Of a stretch of DNA of 64,000 nt, positions 46,602 to 57,217 are shown in pieces. The stretch lies in NCBI GenBank assembly GCA_014218235.1, contig CM024755.1, forward strand, positions 40,258,109-40,322,108. Reading direction: 5' to 3'. The position numbers and the translations under genes are program-made. Below the pieces are notes generated by a model. That model had not been told where the DNA came from. It saw only the letters and a program-made list of their open reading frames with translations, and did no database searches. Source of the stretch: Colocasia esculenta. Its lineage: Eukaryota; Streptophyta; Magnoliopsida; Alismatales; Araceae. Positions within the stretch are counted from its first letter, which is position 1. Each line of letters starts with the position of its first letter.

Positions 46602-48599
46602 ATGGAAAACACTAAGGGGTTTATTGCTGAGGGTCATTCAGTTTCTAGGCCTCCCTTTTTCGATGGATCTGACTATGCTTATTGGAAAAACAGGATGCAA
46701 GTGTTCCTTAGAGCACAAAATTATGAGCTCTGGAAGATTGTCGACAAGGGACTTGATGAACTTCCTGAGGATGAAAGTCTATGGACTAAGGACCAGATCA
46801 ACAAGTCCACACTCAGCTGGAGTGCCATGAACATGATGCAATGTGCCATCCATCCCAAGGAGTATTCTAGAGTTTCCTCATGTAAGTCTGCTAAGGAGAT
46901 GTGGGATAAGCTCTAGCTCATCTATGAGGGAACTTCTGAGGTAAGAGAGACCAAGGCCAGTAACCTAGTTTCAGAATATGAAATGTTCAAAATGAAAAGT
47001 GATGAAACTATTTCTGGGATGTTTGCTAGATTCATGCTTTTGGTTAATGGTCTTAGAGGTTTAGGAAAAGACTATTCCAATAGTGATCTTGTTAGAAAAG
47101 TTCTTAGATCACTTCCATCAGCTTGGCACACAAAAGCAACTGTAATTGAGGATTCAAAAAATTTGTCAACCATGCAACTGGATGAGCTAATAGGTTCACT
47201 CATTACATATGAGATAAATCTGAAAAGAAATGCATCTATGACTACATCTAAGAAACATATTGCTTTAAAAGCTTCATCTAGTTCAAAAGTTATTGCTGAT
47301 CAATCTGATGAATATGATGAGTCTTCTAATGAAGAGAATGATGAAGAATTGGCCTTACTGACAAGGCAATTCAAAAAATTTCTGAGAAAGAAAGGGAAAG
47401 GTAAGTTTAAACCTTTTGTCAAAAAGGATGCTTCAAAGAAAAAATGATTTCAATAAAAAAATTGGAAACCAATAAAAAGACTGACATTATTTGTTATGAA
47501 TACAGGAAACTAGGACACATGAGAGGAGAGTGTCCTGATCTGAAAAAGAAATTGAAAAATCAAATGTTCAAAAAGACAAGGGCAATGCTAGCCACATGGA
47601 GTGACGAGGATGAAGAAGATCAGGAAGAAAATGAATCAGAAGAAGAAGAAGTGACTTGTCTCATGGCAAGACATGAAGAAAACAATGAGGTAAGTTCTTC
47701 ATTTGAAAATTTCTCAATTGATGATTGGGAGGAAGCTTATGCTGTTTTATTTGAAAAATTGTGTGAACTAAAGTCTGAAAATAAAACATTGAGAAGAAAA
47801 ATTAACAGCATAGTGCAAAGTCCACAAGAATCTGAGCAAATAAAATTACTGACTGATGAAATCAATAACCTAAAAAAGGAAAAAGAATGTGTGAATGAAC
47901 AACTTGATGTAATCAAGGAGAGATGTCAGTCAATTGAAAAAGAAAAACAGGTCTTAATGAATGAAAATAAAAAACTCATAAATGAAAAAGAATTGATGCA
48001 AGAGGAACTGAAAACTGTCCAAAAAGAACTGGATGACAAGAAAGAGACCTTGTCAAAACTTGTCAAAGGCAAACAAAACCAAGATGCTATTTTAGGTGTT
48101 CTGATGAACCCTACCAAGCATGGTCTAGGTTATCAGTTTGAAAATAATAAGAAAATTGGACAAACTTTGATAGCCTCATTTGTTCAAGGAAGCACTTCCT
48201 ATGGTAATTCTGAAAAGAACTTCAAGGAAAAATCAAAAGCAAACTAAAAAAAAAATTCAAAATCAGGTCAAAAATTTCAAAACACAATTTAAACATGAAA
48301 AGGCTCAAGGTAAAGATTAACAAAATTTAAAATCCAGTTTGAGACCAACTTCAAATCCAAAGAACAACAAAAACTCTTCAGTTGATTCCAAATCATACAT
48401 TAATAAGAATAAGGGTTTCACATCACAAAGGATCATGATGTGCACTATATGCAAGAAATCTGGTCACACTGATGAAAAATGCAGATCAATAATGAATTCA
48501 AGGAAAATAAGGCAAATCTGGATTCCAAAACATCTTGTTGTTGAGCTGAAACAACTGATGGGACCCAAAGCAACTTGGGTACCAAAATTCTCTTTCTAA
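46602..48599 (+). pseudogene. SV gag (Copia, long, coiled-coil)
   Basis: It starts MENTKGFIAEGHS with the Copia gag opening (PPFFDGSDYAYWKNRM). An in-frame TAG at 46914-46916 replaces an expected Gln. The core continues (FKMKSDETISGMFARF, VRKVLRSLP) to 47447, then a shift in an A-rich run near 47445. The next frame (47444-48247) begins with a knuckle reading CYEYRKLGHMRGEC, in which the second cysteine is tyrosine, followed by an acidic stretch and a coiled coil of about 130 residues rich in Glu, Lys and Leu. After stops near 48248-48335 a third frame (48339-48599) carries a second, complete knuckle CTICKKSGHTDEKC and GPKATWVPK, the usual Sirevirus gag end. Confidence 0.88.
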
Positions 48600-48606
48600 A
48601 TTTGTT

Positions 48607-51600
48607 TTGCAGGAATGTCTTACAACCCACAAGAAAGATAAATGGTACCTTGATAGTGGCTGTTCAAGACATATGACTGGAGATAAAGAAAGATTTTCAA
48701 CATTGATTGAAAAAGATGGTGGACAAGTAATTTTTGGAGGTAAGAACAAAGGGCAAATCATTGGAACAGGAAGAATTGGTAAGAATCCTTCAAGCTCAAT
48801 TGAGAATATTTTACTTGTTGAAGGTCTTGATCATAATCTCTTGAGTATAAGTCAACTGTGTGACAAAGATCTTAAGGTAATTTTCAATTCTGAATCATGT
48901 GAAATTGTTGAAAAAGATTCTGGAAAAATAAAATTTCTTGGCCAAAGAATTAATAATGTTTACTTGGTTGATTTGAATGATCATCAAGATGAAAATCTTT
49001 GTCTTGTTGCCAACCAGCATGATCTATTCCAATTGTGACATAGAAGGTTAGGTCATGCTAGTGAAAATGTTCTGAATAAGTTGCTAAGATATTCTCTTGT
49101 AAATGGTTTACCAAAAATGAAGAAAAAGAAAAATACAATTTTATGTGCTTCATGTGCCCAAGGTAAACAAACCAGGAAATCATTCAAATTTGTTGCACCC
49201 TTAATCACTTCCAAACCCTTTGAATTGTTGCATATGGAGTTATTTGGTCCAACTAGGACACTCAGTCTTAGTGGACATAGATTTGGATTTGTGATTGTGG
49301 ATGACTTTTCTAGATTCACATGGGTATATTTTCTATCTAACAAGAGTGACACTTTAGAAAATTTCAAAGAATTTGTTGATAAAATTGAAAATGCAAAAAC
49401 AAATAAAATCCACTCCATTCTTACTGATCATGGAGGATAATTTGACAATAATTTATTCTTTGATTTTTGCAGGAATAAAGGAATTGATCCCAAGTTTGCT
49501 TCTCCAAGGACTCCTGAACAAAACATAATTGTTGAAAGGAGGAATAGGACTTTAGTGGAGATGGCAAGAACATTGTTGATTGAAAGTTTGCTTCCAAGAA
49601 AATTTTGGGCAGAAGCCGTCAACACTTCATGTTATGTCCTCAATAGAATAATAGTAAGACCAGCCCTTAAGAAAACTTCCTATGAACTTCTGAAAGGTAA
49701 GAAACCTCACATTGCATATTTTAGAGTCTTTGGATGTAAAGTTTTCATTCATAATAATGACAAATATGATCTTGATAAATTTGAAAAGAAAAGTGATGTA
49801 GGCATCTTTCTAGGATATTCTGAAAATTCGAGGTCATATAGAGTGTTTAACAATGAGTCAAACAGTGTGGAGGAAACTCCTCATGTCATATTTAATGAGA
49901 ATATTGAAAAATCTAATGACCTTGATTTGTGAAGGAATCAAGAAGAAGATGTTCACATTCTTATAAAAGAAAAATATCAATTTGGGGAGAATGAAGAGGT
50001 TGATAAACTTGAAGCTGAGTCGACACTACAGGACATTGAGTCGACACCAGAGCAGGTAAGTGCAGCAACAAGAGGTAATTTCAAATACTTTAAAGACCAT
50101 CCACTTGAGAATGTTGTTGGAGATGTTCATGACAGAGTCCATACAAGATCTCATTTCAGAAATGTCATTGAACAAAATCATATGGCTTTTATGTCTCAAA
50201 TAGAACCCAAAAACATTGAAGAAGCACTAAAAGATAATTCTTGGATAGAAGCAATGCATGATGAATTGAATCAATTCAAAAGAAATAATGTTTGGAGTCT
50301 AGTTTCCAAAAATCCTGAAAACTCAATAATTGGAACTAGATGGGTGTTTAGGAATAAATTGAATGAAGAAGGAAAAATTGTCAGAAATAAAGCAAGACTT
50401 GTTGCTAAAGGATATAATCAAGAACATGGAGTTGATTTTGAGAAATCCTTTGCACCAGTATCTAGATTAGAAGCAGTGAGAATTCTATTGGCATATGCAT
50501 GTTCCAAAAACTTCAAATTGTTTCAAATGGATGTGAAAACTGTGTTTTTAAATGGTTACATAAAAGAAGAAGTGTTTGTTGCTCAACCTCCTGGATTTGA
50601 AGATCTTGATAAACCTAACCATGTGTATAAACTGCATAAAGCTCTTTATGGTTTGAAACAGGCTCCAAGAGCATGGTATGACAGATTAAGCAGTTTTCTG
50701 GTTGGTAAGAATTATTCTAGAGGTAAGGTGGATCAAACTCATTTCACAAAATCAGTCCACAATCATATCATTGTAGTTCAAGTGTATGTGGATGATATTA
50801 TTTTTGGATCCACTAATCCTTCACTGTGTGAAGAATTTTCAAATCACATGCACAGTGAATTTGAAATGAGTCTTATGGGAGAATTACAATTCTTTCTTGA
50901 TTTGCAGGTCAAACAACTTGAGGATGGGTTCTTTATAAATCAAGCCAAATATGTTGAAGAATTGCTCAAAAGATTTCACTTTGAACAAGTCAAACCAGCA
51001 TCAACTCCCATGAGTACAAGCATCAAATTGGACAAAGATGAAAAATGTAAATTTGTTGATGCAAAGTAATACAGAGGTATGATTAGATCTCTTTTATATC
51101 TTACTTCAAGTAAGCCAGATATTCAATTTAGTGTATGTCTTTGTGCTAGATTTCAGTCTAGTTCGAAGGAAAGTCACTTGCTTGCAGTTAAGAGGATTTT
51201 TAGATATCTCTGTGGAACTTGTGATTTGGGTTTATGGTATCTAGTTGGATGTCATGCTTATTTGATTTCATATTCTGATGTTGATTATGCTGGATGTAAG
51301 CTTGATAGAAAGAGTACTAGTGGTTATTGTCAATTCTTAGGAAATTGCATGATAACATGGGCTTCCAAAAAAACAACACTCAGTTGCACTATCTACTGCA
51401 GAAGTAGAATATGTTGCTGCAGGAAGTTGTGCAACTTAAGTGTTGTGGATTAAAAGTCAATTGCTTGACTACAACATTGATATTGGATGCTCATCTATTA
51501 TGTGTGACAATACTAGTGCAATCAATCTTTCCAAAAACCCAATTCAACACTATAGAACAAAACACATTGAGATCAGGCATCATTTTCTAAGTGATGAAGT

Positions 51601-51724
51601 TGCAAACAAAAACATTGAATTAGAATTCATCCCCACTGAAAAATAAATTATAGATATTTTCACAAAACCATTGGCTGAAGATAGATTCACATATCTAAGA
51701 AGAGAACTTGGAATATGCAACATG
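48607..51724 (+). pseudogene. SV pol: protease, integrase, RT, RNase H
   Basis: One reading frame runs from 48607 to about 51370 with four stops. Protease WYLDSGCSRHMTG; the integrase zinc region HRRLGHAS...CASCAQGK; core LLHMELFGPTRT (the first catalytic Asp of the usual HMDLFGP is Glu), TDHGG then TAA at 49438, and PRTPEQNIIVERRNRTL with the Glu; RT from 50182 with [45 protein letters not shown] and catalytic [11 protein letters not shown] near 50790. Stops at 49036 (TGA before HRRLGH), 49438, 49930 and 51067. RNase H (SYSDVDYAGC, STSGYCQFLG) shifts frame near 51370 and ends with KHIEIRHHFL and FTKPLAEDRF. The copy is inactive. Confidence 0.92.
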
Positions 51725-51894
51725 GAATAAGAACTAAAAAACTTTTTGATTCTTTATGCTAAGATTATGAGGTATATCATATAGTGATTAGTTCTCTAAG
51801 AAGAGAACTTGGAATATGAAACATGGAATAAGAACTGAAAAACTTTTTGATTCTTTATGCTAAGATTATGAGGTATATCATATAGTGATTAGTG
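51694..51894 (+). repeat. 101-bp tandem duplication after SV pol
   Basis: 51694-51794 and about 51795-51894 are near-identical direct repeats starting TCTAAGAAGAGAACTTGG. The first contains the final pol codons; the second is a non-coding echo. Confidence 0.9.
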
Positions 51895-53688
51895 GAAGGA
51901 CAAGGACAAGTTATGCTTGTTTGAAAGCTATCATTATGTGTTGAGGAAAATCCTCCGCCAAGTACCCATGATCTAAAATGTATAAGAATCATTCAGTTTT
52001 TGAAATTATATATATTTTTTGTGATTACTATTAATGTGCTTGAAACATGATTGATCATGTATATTTGTTTGATGAAATTGAGTGCTGAAATTGAGTATAC
52101 ATTGTTTGAATGCTGAATTACTGATGCACATATTGAGGGGGAGCACCTCTACTTGTGAAACAAAGGTGAGGTCTAAGATTTCAGTTCAAAAGAATCGAGA
52201 TTGCACACAAATCCTTTTGAGAGCAAGCTGCTGAGGTTGATCAAGAAAATGTTTAAGTGATGTGAGCCTTCTGTGAAACTTCTATCAAATTCATGTTCAT
52301 ACTTGAAGCCATCAATTCCTCAATTTCTAACTCATCAAATTCATTTCATCATCTTAATCATTCTTTCATTGAAGAAGGATTTCTTTACTTTTGATGAAAA
52401 GTAGATGAGATCAATAACTCAGGGGGAGCTAAAGACTTCATTGCCATTTTCTCTCATCAAAACCAAAATTAATTTAGTGTGTTGATGAATATCTAATTCA
52501 TGAAATGTTTATTAATTCTTCTGAAGAAAATAAGGATTGATTTCTTAATTGCTATAACATGTTCTTTCAGTCAACACTCTCTTTTACTTTGAACTCTTCA
52601 AGTAACTTGATTTCTTTTATGGACTTTTGCTCAATTATGTATTGATCTTACACACTTCTTTCAAGATTGATAAAAGGTAAAGTTGTGTCAAAAGTCTCAA
52701 TGTTCATTTACAAGAAGATTTTCTAACAGAGCAATGGCAGAACACTGAGAAAGTGCACACCTTCACAAGAAGTGAAGTGCCATGTATGTCATGAGGTGCT
52801 GTGTTATCTCTATTCTAAGGGGTTAAATAAAAAAAAAATCAAAAGAACAAATGTTAACTGAGTAACTGGAAATATTGGCGTCTTATAAACATATATTTCC
52901 ATGTAAAAAGGTTTTCATTCACCCCTTGAAGCAGGATAATTAGTAAATCTTTAGTAACCAAGGATTCTGATGTGTGAAAAGCATGTATACTTGAGTGAAA
53001 AAGATTTACTATATTTGAATGCTCATTTCTTAAAAGTTAAAGAAAATTCAATCAAAGAAAATGAACAGCTTAAACCTGAATCAAATCTTCTAAGAGTGTT
53101 CAATTTCAATGTAAATTGCCTTAATCCTAAAGAAATCACATTACTTTTGGTTAAGTAAAGTGTAAAAGATTGAAATTGACTGTATAGAAGATTTTATATC
53201 ACTTTAGAAATCATTTCAATCCTTCAGGATTTCTTAATGATCAATTTCATGTCAGATATCTTTCAACCCAGTGAATAAATGATGGGACTATGATGAAAAA
53301 TTGGAAATGATCTCTTTGACATATGAAAAATCCCTGAATAATTGATTTCAGATATGACTCATCATATTAAAGATATCCCTTCTCATTCCTATCTCAAATC
53401 TGTCGATTTTTATCAAGTGAGATCGACACACTCTCCTTGTGTGTCGACACCAAAAGCTTGTCAGGCTCATGTTTAGGGTAATTGGACCGAGGGTACATCT
53501 TATCCCCCATTTTGAGGGATTAAAACTCCTTTTCTATGCCCTAAGTCCCATGTCGACCCTACCATTTTCTCTTTCCACCCCACTTGAACTCTTCCCTCCT
53601 TCCAACTTCCAAGGAACCGATCCCCTGCATTTCCATTTCTTCTTCTCCAACCTTCCATCCTTCTTCTCTTCTCATCCTTCCCTTCATC
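51895..53688 (+). other. SV pol-ORF3 spacer
   Basis: About 1.8 kb without a convincing gene. It holds two GGGGGAG motifs (52135-52143 and 52421-52428) like the terminal polypurine tract, and a GTGTCGACAC palindrome at 53441-53450, identical to the LTR palindromes, about 240 bases before the ORF3 start. A 62-codon frame at 52970-53158 has no recognisable feature. Confidence 0.7.
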
Positions 53689-55722
53689 ATGGCTCCCAAG
53701 CAGACTCCAAGGAGAGGGGCAAAGACCAGGGCGGCTGCAAAAGGCATTGTCATTGAAGAGCCTCAACCGGAGAGGAGAAGCAAATTTCGCCATGATCCGT
53801 CAAAGAGAAAAGGTGAGGTCACTCCTTCAGGAACTCCATCTAAGCGGGGAAGGGCATCTTCTCTAAGTAAAGGCAAGTATCCCATGCCCTCTCGACACCC
53901 TAGAAGGAAGCTTCTACCAGATTCCAGTGATTCTTCTGAAGAAGACTCATCCTCGGAGTCTTCTGACTCATCTGAGGCACAAGTAGTCACCCCATCTCAA
54001 GTTGCAACCGAAGGTCGTTCTATTCTCAAGCCAAGGGCTGTGGCTTTAGATGATGAAGCTCTTGCAAATGCTTTTCCAGAGCTTATACCCTTCTTTGAAT
54101 TTCAAGGGTGGTTAAAGTTTATCTCAGAATTCAGATCTTTTTATCCATGTTTAGTTCAAGAATTCTATTTGAACATGGTGGATGATCCAGAGGGTTTCAG
54201 GTCTGAAGTCAAGGGTGTATCTATTCTTCTCACTCCTGATTTAGCTTCTAAACTTTTTCACTTTCCAAATGGTGTTGAGGATTGGAGTGAATTTGAATTC
54301 AATCTTCATGAAGCCTAAACTTTGTTTACTGGTCTTCCTCATGATTCAACGGATTCTAGACAAACCCATGTCACAAGGTTCAACACCAACACCTTTCCTC
54401 CAACTCTTCATTTGGTGCATCACATTCTTACCACAATTATCACACCACAGGGTGGTGGCAGGAATAGATTGACAAATATTCAGAGATTTGTGATGTATGG
54501 CATGAAGAAGAATGTGAAAATCAATTTGAATTTGATAATGACTGAAATTATGTCTGAAACCATAAGGAAAGATGTTCACAGATCCTTACCCTATGCACAT
54601 CTCACAGCTGTATTCAAGCACTTTGGAATTTCATTTGTCAATGAAAAGGTTCAGAAAATCCCTCAAAAAAATATCTACTGTTTGCATCACTTGCAAAAGT
54701 TCATGCGATTCAGAGTTGAAGGAGACCAAGTGCTAAGAGGGCCAGTTGTAGAGCTTGAACCACATGTTGAACAAGTGCAAGAAGAAGTTGCTCCAGAAGA
54801 TGTAGCACCTCAAATTGATCCAGTGGACCAGCCACATATTGAGGTTGAAATTCCTTTTGAGCCACAAGCTGTGCCTACTCCTCATGCATCTCCACCTCCA
54901 TCAAATCCACTTGTCCATCCAACCTTTTTCACCCAACATCACAGCTCAGCCTCCACTTCATCTAGTGGACCCTCCATTCCACCTCAGCTATATACATTTC
55001 TGCAAACTCAGTTTGACACTCTAAATTCCTCCATGACAGAAATGTCTAACAGATTTGAACTTCAGATTCAGAGATTGGAAAATTCTGTGAATGGTCAGTT
55101 TGTAAGACAACATGAAGCAGCTGAGCATGCAACTAGAAGATTCAACAGGCTAATTGGCACTTTGGGTGATGCTTGTACCCAACTTAAAGAACTTCAGCTC
55201 AAGACTCAAGCAGTTTTAGAAGGAATGTTGCTTAACACTCAACAGGGTCTCTTTAATAGTCAAGAAGTTGTATCTCAAGTTTCTAAAACTCGATTGTCTT
55301 TTGCTCATTTGGTTGAGGATATGGACAGAATGAAAACTCTCATTTCCCACATTGATCTGGAAATAGACAGTCTCAGGTCTGATGTAAGCAACTTTGCACA
55401 GCATGGCACAGTTCCTTGCACATCTGCTGCTTCTCAACATTCTACTCACAGTCTCGGTGTCTTTCAAGAAAATATGTATGAAGATCATCAAAGAATGGAA
55501 AGACCTTTTGCACACCAGACTCTCTACTATGCAAACTCAGTTGAGAACAAATTTGAGTGCTATGGAAACAAGGTTGAAGACCATGGAGACCATCTGGTTC
55601 CCTATTCCTCCTCCTCCTCCACCACCTTCTACATGATATCTGTTGTTTTGATGATGTCAAAGGGGGAGAAGGATTTACATTTTGGGATGTTAAACTTTAA
55701 AACTTTTTGGGATACATCTTGA
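53689..55722 (+). pseudogene. SV ORF3, plant-transposon-protein type (one stop codon)
   Basis: 677 codons from MAPKQTPRRG to a TGA at 55720, interrupted only by TAA at 54316-54318 (one C-to-T change from CAA). Start chosen at 53689, where a basic, nuclear-localisation-like region begins. Then a serine/acidic tract, and a globular domain containing LVQEFYLNM, GVSILLTPDLASKLFHF, a YGMKKNVKINL segment and PYAHLTAVFKHFGI, the layout of the putative plant transposon protein family found downstream of pol in Sireviruses. A Pro/Glu-rich linker leads to a predicted coiled coil (about residues 445-560). I see no signal peptide or membrane segment, so the env-like label often given to this position is not supported here. 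Confidence 0.8.
55659..55672 (+). other. SV internal polypurine-like motif
   Basis: AAAGGGGGAGAAGG at the end of ORF3, matching the core of the true tract 290 bases downstream. Repeated polypurine tracts near the 3' end are a Sirevirus trait. Confidence 0.65.
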
Positions 55723-55949
55723 TGTGGATGCTTAAATTTTTTGGTTGATGGATGTAATGTTGGATACTTGTATATCTGACTTTTCTTTGGAAATGACAAA
55801 TGAATGACATGTTTGTTTGCAAAAGGATAAAAACTTGTGGATGTCATTGTTTTGCTTATGATATGCTATGAAATTGTGAATGGATGATTTTTTAAAATCA
55901 CATTTGAGAGAAATTCAAGTTAACTTGATGAATCATCGTTGCCATCATC
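55723..55949 (+). other. SV 3' untranslated region
   Basis: T- and G-rich, with no ORF, between ORF3 and the polypurine tract. Confidence 0.6.
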
Positions 55950-55962
55950 AAAAAGGGGGAGA
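55950..55962 (+). other. SV polypurine tract
   Basis: AAAAAGGGGGAGA directly upstream of the 3' LTR. Confidence 0.9.
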
Positions 55963-55963
55963 T

Positions 55964-57202
55964 TGTTGGATCTCTTATTTTGATGATACTCAAATATGAT
56001 TCATTAATATACTGAAGTCATGCTTTAAATTTATATCTCACAATGTTTCTTTCATGTATAGCTCAAAGAAAAGGTCATATATGTTCAGTGGTGTCGACAC
56101 AGTGCCTTGTGGTGTCGACACTAGTTCACTGTCCCAGAAGATGGATTCTGAAGAAATGGCCAGTGGTGTCGACATAGTGCTCAGTGGTGTCGACACTAGT
56201 TAACTGTCCCAGAACCAGGATTTCAGCAAGTACCCAATGGTGTCGACACAGTCCAGTTGTGTGTCGACACTAGTGCACTGACCCAGGAAACCAGTTTGAA
56301 GCTGATGCTTTGTGTGTCGACACATCTGGGTGTAGTGTCGACACACTTCGGACTTTTTGAAGATTCTAAATTGCTGAAGACACGTGGTTGACTTTGGTGG
56401 GGCCTTCTTTAGGTGGGAACTCCTATGCCCTCAGATCCCAAGATATTTTGTGGACCCTTGGGACTATAAAAGCTCCTTATCCACTTGGCTCTTAGAGAGA
56501 TCGCAACAACCATCTACTCTTCTAGTTTTCCAAAGCTTTCCAGGCTACTCTAGAAGAAGACTTCATCCTGGTGGATTGCTTCCAAATCTGAAGAAATTGG
56601 AGATTCTATCACCTTGGATGATCGATTTGAAGAAGAATTTCGAGCCATCAGAGTCTTCTTCCTGGAGCTAAAGCAGAAGAGCTGGTTCCCATTCTTGAAG
56701 CAGAAACAGGGACCTTCGAACCAGTCCTTTCCAAATTGGGTTTCAGTTGTTCTATCTGGTTATGTATTTCAAACTTACTCTATTGATGTGTGTGTTGTGA
56801 AATTGGTGCAATCCTTGTGCCCAATTTCATGTGTGTGGTTGAATTTGAGATTTCTGAATCTCAGAGTGTGTGTGTTGTTGTGTGACTTTTATGAACGGGC
56901 AAGATAAGCCACATTTGTGTGTGTGTGTGGATGGTGGATGTAGGATACACTATTGTGTAATCCGAACCACCCTAAATCCTTGTGTCATTGTGGTTTGCTT
57001 GTCTCTTGCGTTAGATGTTTGATAGGCTCGTTAGAATTTCATCATCTAACTTGTCTAATTCGTTTAGATGTGTCATTGATCTTGAGATTTCATACTGAAT
57101 TCAATTTCTCTAAGATCCTAATCGAAGTGAATCTTAAATTTGGAGAAATCTATTCAACCCCCCCTCCTAGATTTCTTATAGCAGTTTTTCTGCAACATTT
57201 CA
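55964..57202 (+). repeat. SV 3' LTR (about 1.24 kb)
   Basis: TGTTGGATC to ACATTTCA. It includes eight GTGTCGACAC-type palindromes (about 56090-56347), a TATA box at 56465-56472, and the uninterrupted R3 target sequence near 56897-56910. It matches 16579-17529 plus 46239-46534 except for scattered differences and a small deletion near 56024. Confidence 0.95.
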
Positions 57203-57207
57203 AATCC
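57203..57207. other. TSD of SV, right copy (AATCC)
   Basis: Identical to 16574-16578; the T2 leader resumes after it, eleven bases before the gag ATG. Confidence 0.92.
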
Positions 57208-57217
57208 CTTATACGTC

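Larger units (their letters stand above)
16579..57202 (+). mobile_element. SV: Ty1/Copia Sirevirus carrying nested elements
   Basis: A complete plus-strand Copia element: 5' LTR (16579-17529 plus 46239-46534), tRNA-Met primer site, long gag with coiled coil and two zinc-knuckle-like motifs, pol in the Copia order PR-IN-RT-RH, a third ORF, a polypurine tract and a 3' LTR (55964-57202). TSDs are perfect (AATCC). With R3 and one TSD copy removed the element is about 11.9 kb. The third ORF, GGGGGAG-repeated untranslated region and palindrome-rich LTR all point to the Sirevirus lineage, which is plant specific. Confidence 0.95.

Noticed and set aside
52970..53158. 62-codon ORF in the Sirevirus spacer
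   Set aside because: Low complexity, no motif, and a length expected by chance in AT-rich sequence.
53689..55722. Retroviral-type envelope gene
   Set aside because: Position after pol suggests env, but no signal peptide, furin site or transmembrane segment is visible; the domain fits the plant transposon protein family instead.
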